Shown: positions 56,633 through 64,000 of the stretch, one piece after another | How the letters are laid out: each line of letters opens with the position of its first letter | Position numbering within the stretch: position 1 is the stretch's first letter | Assembly (NCBI GenBank): GCA_035578905.1 | Contig: JAQJVL010000104.1 | Coordinates: 2,276,521 to 2,340,520 of the forward strand | DNA from: Stictocephala bisonia | Lineage: Eukaryota > Arthropoda > Insecta > Hemiptera > Membracidae | Reading direction: 5' to 3' | DNA: 64,000 nt | Notes under the pieces: model-generated | Seen by the model: only the letters and a program-made list of their open reading frames with translations | What the model was told of the DNA's origin: nothing | The model's database searches: none | Made by a program: the position numbers and the translations under genes

Positions 56633-56860
56633 TCACCTCTGCGCCCTAGGTGGCTGTTCTGAGAGAGTCTTCTTTCTCTCTTTTTTCTTGTCGGGCCCGA
56701 CAGTCAGGGTAGTTTGCTCCCTGTTCGAGGGGTTTCCCCTCTTAGTTTCTCTTGGACGTCCTTGGAACACCACTCTTCGGAGGTCTTCGTCTTCTCTTGG
56801 TTCCCTGAGGTACCGAGTGTTCTCCCCTGCCTGGGTGTGTTGAGGTTTGCAGAGGGAGGT
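56633..56860 (+). other. Pol 3' flank with polypurine tract
   Basis: Short non-coding segment ending in the purine-rich GCAGAGGGAGGT that abuts the 3' LTR, the expected primer site for plus-strand DNA. No env ORF. Confidence 0.8.
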
Positions 56861-58887
56861 TGTACCGGGTCTTGGACCGGTACAGTTTCTTTTTTTCGTT
56901 GTTGTCTGCCAGGCTGCCTGAGATTCGCTTTTGCCTTGCGTTTCGTGTACTTGGTAGCCGTTGGCCCAGTTCCGTTTCGTTCCGTGTTCCAGCAGCTTCG
57001 GGCAAGTTGGCCTGTCTGTTCACTTGTTCACTGCAGCCGTTCGTCACGAGAATATGTTAGGCTAAGGTTCCCAAAACGTAAGTGTTCTTTTGTAAGTTTT
57101 AATATTTAATCACCCTTTTGGTGAAAATACTTTTGTTTCATTGAAAATATTAATCGGGCTTAGTTGTGTTTTCAGGGTTTTGTTAAATTTGTATTCTTTG
57201 TCTAGATGTTTCTCAGACTAGGTTAAAGCCATGTGCTTCCATGTTAACTTTTACCGTTAATGCTTTTTATATCTGCCTTTATTTTCCATTGTAATTCGGT
57301 ATAATGTTTATTGAGCCTTTTTACAGTTGTAGTTACCGATTTACCATATTTTTTGTTCATTGACAATAACCTAGCCTATCTTTAGTTTGATTTTCATGTT
57401 ATGACAGATTGCTCATGTTTCAATAGCCTAGTTCTCAGTTTGTCATTTTTAGTTCCATATACGTAATTAATTCTTTTATAATTTGTTAATTTGTAATTTG
57501 TCTTAAATCTGTTTTCCAACATAATTTTTCATAGCCTAAAGTTAATCTCTCCCTCCAATCATGTATAAGTTTGTCTCTTCATGTTAAGTTTTGTTAAATC
57601 AGGCACCCTTATATTTTTAGTTGTTATGTGTAATATTTTGTTGTGATGGCTGGACTGTATTTGATGTGCTGTGTGTTGTGCCTTACAGTCCAGGGTCCTC
57701 GAGTGGGACATTTTCCCTCAGCCGGTCGTCCGGGCAAAGTTCTACCATCCACACTGCCAGCCTGGCCTGAGGACCATGTATAGAGGCCATTGGTGACCCT
57801 GCTGCCCCACCTACATCTTTGGGTATGAGTCTTCTGTCCTCAGGTCAGTGCTTTCCATGTTGTTTTCCCGGCGGCTGAGCTGGGGGTTTTGCTGTTCAAG
57901 TATTTATAAAGAAAAAAAAAATGGAAGTGCTATATAATATAAAAGCGGAAAAAAAAGTTTGTGGAACTATGTAATTGGTGACTAGGCCTAAAACTGTTTG
58001 GACAAAGTGAGAAAACAGCCATGGGGACTTATATATTTTTTTATTTAAAAAAAAAAAAAGGAAAAACTTGAAATACAAAAAGAACTTTTGGGTGTTAATA
58101 TTTATTTATATTTATATTTCTTGTTATTAATTAATTAGTTTTATTTGTTGTTATATCTTTTTAGATTTTATAGTTGTTAGGTCCCTATGGTTAAGTTATG
58201 TGATTTATTTATATGTTTAGGTCTAGTTATTGTTATTTATTTTTTTTGTTAAGTGTATTGGGGGGGGGGGTTTTGAAGTGCATTTTTACTCGAACGGTAC
58301 CGTGTTAGATTTTCTTTTTAATTGTTTAATTTTTTAAACTTTCACCAAAAGGGGATTATGGTGCTTTGCTTAATTTTTAATTCGGAGCTGCCCAGGGATT
58401 CCGGCTTACTCCCTGGCCCGGTGGAATCAAGGGATTCGGGCTAAATTGCCGGTTTAAGTGTTGAGATCCAAAAGTTTTCTAAATTTTCACGTTTATTTGG
58501 GGCTTAATATTTTCTTACGTTTTGGGGTGTCTCAGGCTAAACTGCAGATAGGCCATACAGTGGATTAATTGTTAAATTTTGGTATTTGTAGAGTTTGTGG
58601 TATTTATAGCGTTTGTTATTATTGTGTAGTATCTTGGTAATTTTAGTGTTTGTTATTATTTATTTAAGTGAAAATTTATATTGTGGCCTTCTGCCTATTT
58701 TATATCGTGGCCTTCTGCCGTTTTTTGATTATGTTAATAGTGGTTTTTTGGTAATAAATTAGTTTCGCTCAGCTGCCGAGTTTTATTTTGGACCCTCCAA
58801 CTGCCACCCGTGATCCCATCGCTTTACTCGTTTTGAGCCATCCCCCAGTTGGCACGCTTCCCAGCTTTGGTGGGGGGATGGGTCTCA
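56861..58887 (+). repeat. 3' LTR of the gypsy element (2027 bp)
   Basis: Direct copy of the 5' LTR, one base shorter (an A missing before the G run near 58260). AATAAA at 58753-58758. Confidence 0.97.
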
Positions 58888-58946
58888 GGTCCTATGTTTT
58901 CTAGAAATTCTATATACATTAACTCTACATCAAAATATTCAGCCAT
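58888..58946 (-). pseudogene. Harbinger transposase N-terminus, separated by the gypsy insertion
   Basis: Minus strand ATG at 58946: MAEYFDVELMYIEFLENIG, then the gypsy element. Reading resumes in the same frame at 49667 with PARGIVMHNDDF. The GGTC duplication is part of this coding sequence. Confidence 0.8.
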
Positions 58947-59171
58947 TTCGTTTTAATAACAAACTCGCATAACCTCAAAAATAATACATAAAACCAAAAA
59001 TTAACCAGCCGTCAAACTTTAAAGATCCGAATATCGACCATCAAATTTAACAAATGATTTAACAAGCGTCAGTGATGACGGACGTTCGTGAAACAACTTT
59101 TCAACATTTTAACGATCGTCAAATCTGTAACGTTCGTTAAATGAATTAACGAAGGTTGGTGAAACCGACCA
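58947..59171. repeat. Harbinger right TIR and subterminal region
   Basis: Contains repeated TTAACGA/CGTTAAA and CGTC motifs and ends in the inverse TIR (TTGGTGAAACCGACCA, 59156-59171). Confidence 0.85.
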
Positions 59172-59343
59172 TAAGTCTTCTCTTCACAGCTTCAAATGTT
59201 TTGCGATCAGGTGTTCTTCAATGTTGAAAAGTATCACGATATTCCTGAACTGCAGCTAAACCACTCTTGTTAATTGTACCGTAAATCAGTATCATGTCCG
59301 TGTACTCTTCAAACTAATACATACTATTTACATTATTTGCCAT
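59172..59343 (-). pseudogene. DUF4817-type HTH fragment, 5' part
   Basis: Minus strand from 59343: MANNVNSMY, stop, FEEYTDMILIYGTINKSG, LAAVQEYRDTFQH, stop, RTPDRKTFEAVKRRL, then the Harbinger element. (E)EY.DM..IYG...(G)...A...Y...(F/Y)P.(R)R.P...F......LRETGS is the pattern of a helix-turn-helix domain (DUF4817) common in insect repeats. Two stops make it non-functional. Together with 46204-46230 it gives the target-site sequence before Harbinger arrived. Confidence 0.6.
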
Positions 59344-60330
59344 TATTTACTAAAATAATTACATACAATTTTACAAAAACTGAATAAAATTTTTCAAAAT
59401 AATCACAAGATCTCACAAAATACAATTTTCAACCGCACAATAAAAAAAACACCATAAAGGTTATTCAAATATTACTTCACGAACTGAAATGTTGACTAGC
59501 TGATATTGCCAACCTTTGCAAAAAAAATATGATTAAAAGTTTTGAATAAATGATCAGCTATTACTGACAACCTAAATATTTGTTAATATTTTATGCATTC
59601 AAGAATGTGCGTTTTATGTGTGTCTGTATTGATTTTAAATAAAGCGAAATTTCAATATCTATTATTCATTTTTTCCTGAGTAATCCACATCAATCTTTTC
59701 AGAATTAAATTTTCTACAAATTTATTTAAGAAAAAATACACATTAATCTTCCATTTATGGAAGTAATCTTACGTTAAACACAAAAGTGTGTTATTTCTTT
59801 GCACAAATTCTTGTGTTTTACGTAAGATATCTCTGAAAGTATTGCCTTTAAAGCTCTGGAACCAGTCTTATTCAATTTTTCAGATTAAAATACATGAGAA
59901 ACAATGGTATTTGTATCTTTGTAACTACCTTTAACATTTTTATATGGCATTACCTTCTGAGTGTACAGAGTTTTAGGTGAAATTTTTTGCTAGACGTAAC
60001 TCGCTAACAAAGTGTTTTCAGGCATATGTTTGTATGAACTTTTTTCTTATTTTTAGCTATAGAATGAGTTCCTAAGAGATTGCTGTATAGTTTTGAATCA
60101 CCCTGTATATTTATAACATAATAGTAAAAACAAAAAGAAAGGAAAGAATCAAAGACAATCAATCATGTGGGAATATCCAAATTTAACTGAATTACATTCT
60201 CTATGTTTGAAGCTCAAATAACTAACTACAACTTCACATTTCAATTTAATTGAAGAATTAAAAATAACATTTTACTATGAGATTTATATTTCCATTTGAA
60301 ATGGAATCTAAGTGATAATGTTATTTGCAG
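59344..60330. other. LANCL intron, 5' of the WCHG exon
   Basis: AT-rich. An imperfect inverted pair CTTACGTTAAACACAA/TTGTGTTTTACGTAAG lies near 59769-59826. A segment ending GAATCACCCTGTATA (about 59960-60112) has the look of a dispersed insect repeat, unassigned. Ends in the acceptor TTATTTGCAG. Confidence 0.45.
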
Positions 60331-60510
60331 TCAGGAGTGGTATCAGCAGAAGACAAGGCTCAACTTCTCAAACCCACCTTAGACGATCTAATTGCACAAA
60401 GACTACCCTCCGGCAACTTTCCATCTTCCCAGGGGAGCCGCAGTGATCGGCTGGTTCAATGGTGCCATGGAGCTCCTGGGTTTGCAGAAATCCTAGCCAC
60501 AGCCTACAAG
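60331..60510 (+). CDS. LANCL exon with WCHG zinc-ligand motif
   Basis: A 180-nt, phase-0 exon between TTATTTGCAG| and AAG|GTTAAT. It codes 60 residues: SGVVSAEDKAQLLKPTLDD, LIAQRLPSGNFPSSQGSRSD, RLVQWCHGAPGFAEILATAY. The P-SGN(Y/F)P.S........(R/L)LV.WCHGAPG signature is diagnostic of LanC-like proteins; the Cys of WCHG is one of the three zinc ligands. It joins in frame to the ...LLQ/...LFQ ends of either tandem exon. The intron in between is about 16 kb and carries the metalloproteinase block and the nested transposons. The remaining exons (GxCHG, second and third zinc ligands) should lie beyond the window. Confidence 0.93.
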
Positions 60511-61312
60511 GTTAATAATATACTTTGTATTATATTTCAAGTACTAGGATTATAGTACTGTATATTGTTAAAGAGAAGATAATTAAAATTGATGCCCCAT
60601 ATTAGGTTTTCAAACCATTAATGTGTTTTATTGTATGTTAAAAATGTTTGTGATTACGATTTTATTGATTTTGAAACAAAAGAAAATCAACTATCAAAAC
60701 TAATAATCCGTTTTTTAAACTACCATTACATTAATATTAAAGGGACAGTATTTATTTATTTTTAGCCCTAGATATGCAAGTTGAAGGCATGTGATGATTT
60801 GCAAGTTTGAATTTAACGCCAATGTTTAGCATATTAATGTTGAGATGTGCAAATCAGGCCTATGACTTACATTGAATATCTGGGGTTATTAATGTGTGAT
60901 AGTCAGCTATGGGTATGTCTTATCAAGGCTCCGCTCACTTACTATATCTCTAGTCTCCCTCTCTTTATTCAGCTGAATAGAATAAAGACAAGGTAAAGAC
61001 AGCTGAAAATCACAATTTTCATCAAGTGGTATGATAAATAGACCATGGATATTTATCAATGTAAAGTTTGCTTCAGCAAATGATAAACCAATTTTCATTT
61101 CTTGGTACTATCAGTTAATATATTCTCTAAGGAAAAGTCTCAATTATGCTGTATCGAAGACTAAATTTTATCACGATACTTATCAGCAATCTATATTTTG
61201 CTGTAGGGTTGGAATATTAATAGTATCTTTTATATTTTTTTACTCGGTATTTGATATTTTAATTATTTAATTCAAATATAAAGTTAAGGGTCAAGCTCAT
61301 GTTAGAACCTGG
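60511..61312. other. LANCL downstream intron, unassigned
   Basis: AT-rich; no exon or repeat recognised. Confidence 0.4.
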
Positions 61313-61662
61313 TGTGTATGAGTGGGAGATGTCTAATATTGAATATATGTTGAGTGAAGGAATGTTGTTGGACCCACCCATTTAGATTGGATGTCCAGGT
61401 TTAGCCTAACAGTGATCCGTTTGCTTATTTGTGTGTACGAGTGGGAGATGTCTAATATTGAATATATGTTGAGTGAAGGAATGTTGTTGGACCCACCCAT
61501 TTAGATTGGATGTCCAGGTTTAGCCTAACAGTGATCCGTTTGCTTATTTGTGTGTATGAGTGGGAGATGTCTAATATTGAATATATGTTGAGTGAAGGAA
61601 TGTTGTTGGACCCACCCATTTAGATTGGATGTCCAGGTTTAGCCTAACAGTGATCCGTTTGA
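61313..61662. repeat. 119-bp tandem triplication
   Basis: GTGGGAGATGTCTAATATTG occurs at 61322, 61441 and 61560, an exact 119-bp period. The three copies are almost identical, with single-base differences such as TGTGTATGA versus TGTGTACGA. Confidence 0.97.
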
Positions 61663-61930
61663 TTATAGTTTTAAGTAAGCCTACTCCACACTGTTCTGCC
61701 ATACACATCATCTAAGATGTTGTTAAAAGTTTTTATGCCGAGAAACAATTAACCCTTTGCAATCAGTAGTTGAGCCTCGGTTTACAGAAGTAGACAAAGC
61801 GAACGCTCGATTGTCGAGCCTAGGTCCCTGATTTTTAAATTAATTTTGTTGTAATAAAGACGATAAGTCAACTCCCAGATGCTCATTCATGCTTGGATCT
61901 TTTGTCAACAATTAGAAATACATCGATAAC
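61663..61930. other. Intron sequence, unassigned
   Basis: Nothing recognised. Confidence 0.35.
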
Positions 61931-61933
61931 ATT

Positions 61934-62110
61934 GCTGGTGTAGTGGCTCAGAGGCTAAGGTTTCAGACTGCAGAGTGCAAGGTTCAAATTCCTAACTGAG
62001 CAAATGGTTGGTATAGATTGGACCATGGTTCTAGGCGTGTAGGAGAGGTAGTGCAAGCGAGATAGTGAACATCCCCCACCATACTTCTACGTCTATTGTG
62101 TACAGTCTGT
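61934..62110 (+). repeat. tRNA-derived SINE
   Basis: TAGTGGCTCAGAGG (A-box-like, 61941-61954) and GGTTCAAATTCC (B-box-like, 61981-61992) are spaced as in a tRNA gene. A non-tRNA body follows (TTGGTATAGATTGGACC...). The B box has one extra T, and the head does not form a full tRNA. Confidence 0.6.
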
Positions 62111-62850
62111 TCAAAATCTTATTTTGGTTGACTGCTATGGTTGTATAGTTTGCTCGATGGTGCTTGCTTCATTGAAATGTAGTGATTTATAATACGTTTT
62201 ATTTAATCATTGAACATATGCTTTTTTTTTATTCATAATTAAGTTGGTTTGTATTAGAAACTTGAGTTTAAATTTTGATTTTACAAAAAAAGTGTTTAGA
62301 TAATGAAAACATAATTTTAGAATAAAAACAGCTGATTTTGTTATATCCGAGAACACGGTAATTAGAAAATATGGTAGGTAGGCTATCATGATGAGGCTGT
62401 TAAGTAGACTGTGACATTAGCTGGTTTGATTATTCTATTAAATACTGGTAACTAAATCTAACAATAATGTGGAAGTATTTTCTAGGTACCGTGTCCTGTG
62501 AGATGTTAATTTTTTAATATGAATGTACAATTGCCATTGGAGAGGAAAATCCATTAGTGCTCATGCTCAAACCACACGGCCAGAACAATAAACTGGTCAA
62601 TTCTTCATATGTTGAATAAAATGTTACACAGACTTGTAGACCTATGTGAACTGGCAAGTAATGATTTTTTAGTAAAAATCAGTTTTATCTAATAGCAGTA
62701 CCATTACAAAAATAACATAATACTTTTAAAGTGTATTTCATAGCAAATCAGTGACTTGTTTATGTTCATTATGCTGCCTATTATTAGTTGTTATCGTTTA
62801 TTGTGATTGTTGTTTTTACTGTCGTTTTTTTTTTTTTTATTACTTCATTA
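62111..62850. other. Intron or intergenic sequence, unassigned
   Basis: AT-rich, short T runs, no gene recognised. Confidence 0.35.
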
Positions 62851-62854
62851 TGAT

Positions 62855-63475
62855 ATAGGTGTTTAGGTATTTTAATATGTATGTTCACTGTTTCATTGCT
62901 GAAGAATCTGTTGTGCTTTATTTTATTAATTACATATCCAATAGCTTCAATAAATGGATTGAAGTCAACAAAGTTACAATAGTAAGAAGTTACAAAGTTT
63001 ATATTGCTGATGTCAAGGTGGTAAAGTCTTCATTGCAGTACATTCTGGAATGCATCAGTGGTGTAGACAGAGTTGTCTAGTAGGTAATTATGCATCTACC
63101 TCTTGGAGTACTTTCATATTAGGCTACTTAAGGTTTTTTTGTGTGCTTTTTAGCTTTTGTTCAACATATGATGGGTTCTTCTCAAAGCGGGCTGAATTAT
63201 GTTTGGGTTTTCTATACTTTGCAGCATGACTGGTGTTCTATATATGAATTTCTTAGCTCGTTTCAAGATCGTGTTTGTCGATATGTAAAATGATTTATAA
63301 GATGTATCATCTTACAGGGATGTATCAATTACAGGGAGAGGGCTGTAATTGTTAATATTCCAATTGCTCTAAAGGCTTGCTTACAACTTTATCGCTGGTG
63401 AAGGTCAGCAAGTGTCTGTATGGCCTTCTTTTGAATATAGACTGTGATTTAATTTGGATTTAATATATAATATGG
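62855..63475 (-). pseudogene. LINE 3' end, degenerate
   Basis: Minus strand from 63475 shows, across frames, IQKKAIQTLADLHQ, then SCKQAFRAIGILTI and, further on, LRRTHHMLNKS. The pattern (Q)K(R/K)A(I/L)R.......(SC)...F..LGILT(I/V)..(L)(Y/I) is the C-terminal segment after the reverse transcriptase of CR1/Jockey-type LINEs. Stops are frequent; dead fragment without RT core. Confidence 0.6.
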
Positions 63476-64000
63476 TACACAATTTCAGTACTTTTAATTG
63501 TATTAGTTTTTATTTTTTTTTTTAAATTGTATAGCAATATAATAACAGATACTGACTTTATTATGATAATTTTCAGTCACGTTTTCTCAAATTCTGACGT
63601 TGAAGAACTCAGCCGACCAATTGGTTTTAGAATATAAAATTTGTTTAAATAAACATTTATTATTGATTTTTAATGAACAAAAAAATGATATACATATACA
63701 TATATATATAATGACTAGTTTTTGTTTAAGTAGCCTAGACTGTTTAGTGTTTTTTAAGTGGCTATAGGGTCTACAACTTAACAACATTTCCATTTCCCTT
63801 ACAATACCTTTTAGTTTTCATAAAACAATAACAGATTAATTTTGATTTTTTTTTGTTAATGGAACTTAATAGAATCACAAGTTCATTTACTATAAAAAAT
63901 ATATATAGTTCTGATTGAGGATAAATGAGATTGCAGTAGAGATTAGGAGCCTTGTTAATAAGAGAAAATGCTCTCTCTGACATCAAGATGTCACAAGAGT
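63476..64000. other. AT-rich sequence, unassigned
   Basis: Includes a short TA/CA microsatellite at about 63688-63711. No gene recognised. Confidence 0.4.

Larger units (their letters stand above)
49664..58891 (+). mobile_element. Ty3/gypsy LTR retrotransposon, recent and apparently complete
   Basis: Two direct LTRs (49668-51695 and 56861-58887) begin TGT and end TCA and are flanked by the 4-bp duplication GGTC (49664-49667, 58888-58891). Inside are a tRNA primer-binding site, gag with a CCHC zinc knuckle, a pol frame in -1 with the order protease, RT, RNase H, integrase (the Ty3/gypsy order), and a polypurine tract. There is no env-like ORF between pol and the 3' LTR. Reading frames are uninterrupted. 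It lies inside and opposite to the Harbinger transposase. Confidence 0.97.
46228..59174. mobile_element. PIF/Harbinger DNA transposon with TAA duplications, split by a gypsy element
   Basis: Terminal inverted repeats TGGCCGGTTTCACCAA (46231) and TGGTCGGTTTCACCAA (inverse, ending 59171) match at 15 of 16 positions. They are flanked by TAA on both sides (46228-46230, 59172-59174), the 3-bp duplication typical of Harbinger. The element carries the two expected genes: a Myb/SANT-like protein on the + strand and a DDE nuclease on the minus strand. Without the 9.2-kb gypsy insertion it is about 3.7 kb, normal for the group. Both genes carry inactivating changes. Confidence 0.9.

Noticed and set aside
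56633..56860. Possible env gene making the element an errantivirus
   Set aside because: Only about 230 bp separate pol and the 3' LTR; no signal peptide or transmembrane ORF is present.

Overview
The window is eukaryotic nuclear DNA and most likely comes from an arthropod, probably an insect with a large, transposon-rich genome. The evidence is spliceosomal introns, one LanC-like (LANCL) gene spread over more than 51 kb, and many eukaryotic transposons: non-LTR retrotransposon (LINE) pieces, a Ty3/gypsy element, Harbinger, Helitron, mariner, pogo-type and piggyBac-like elements, and tRNA-derived SINEs. MADF-type and DUF4817-type helix-turn-helix remnants are typical of insect repeats. No bacterial-style operon is present.

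Layout. 1-9.2 kb: decayed LINE fragments, a SINE, a MADF-domain remnant and small inverted-repeat elements. 9.26-9.36 kb: the probable first coding exon of the LANCL gene. 9.54-33.9 kb: a stretch of degraded quality, full of 3-5 base homopolymer runs. It still contains a recognisable LINE on each strand (11.9-12.9 and 20.4-22.3 kb) and a Helitron Rep/helicase gene (29.15-32.8 kb). 33.9-43.9 kb: a further LANCL exon that carries only indel-type damage, then a long intron with a foldback mariner derivative, three arrays of one G-rich minisatellite family, a piggyBac-like element, a pogo-like MITE and a 196-bp tandem repeat. 43.9-44.2 kb: two homologous 47-codon LANCL exons, 35 bp apart. 44.7-46.2 kb: an AT-rich, intronless block with a matrixin metalloproteinase and a second truncated ORF. 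46.2-59.2 kb: a Harbinger DNA transposon with perfect TAA target duplications, split by a 9.2-kb Ty3/gypsy element. 60.33-60.51 kb: the next LANCL exon, carrying the zinc-ligand WCHG motif. 60.5-64 kb: intron with a 119-bp triplication, a SINE and a LINE tail.

How the parts fit. The only host gene I can support is LANCL on the + strand; almost everything else lies in its introns. The insertion order can be read at one site. A DUF4817-type coding fragment was split by Harbinger, and Harbinger's transposase was later split at about codon 20 by the gypsy element, whose two ~2.03-kb LTRs appear to differ by one base. The Harbinger genes are dead (nonsense codons, a frameshift and loss of the catalytic Glu). 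The gypsy element looks complete: PBS, gag with zinc knuckle, a -1 frameshift signal, pol, polypurine tract and 4-bp TSD.

Most worth follow-up: the tandem LANCL exons, whose intervening intron looks too short to splice and so suggests mutually exclusive isoforms; the AT-rich metalloproteinase block as a possible acquired (virus-like) fragment; the textbook slippery heptamer plus stem-loop in the gypsy element; and the degraded 24-kb block. All comparisons are by eye; no alignment or database search was run.
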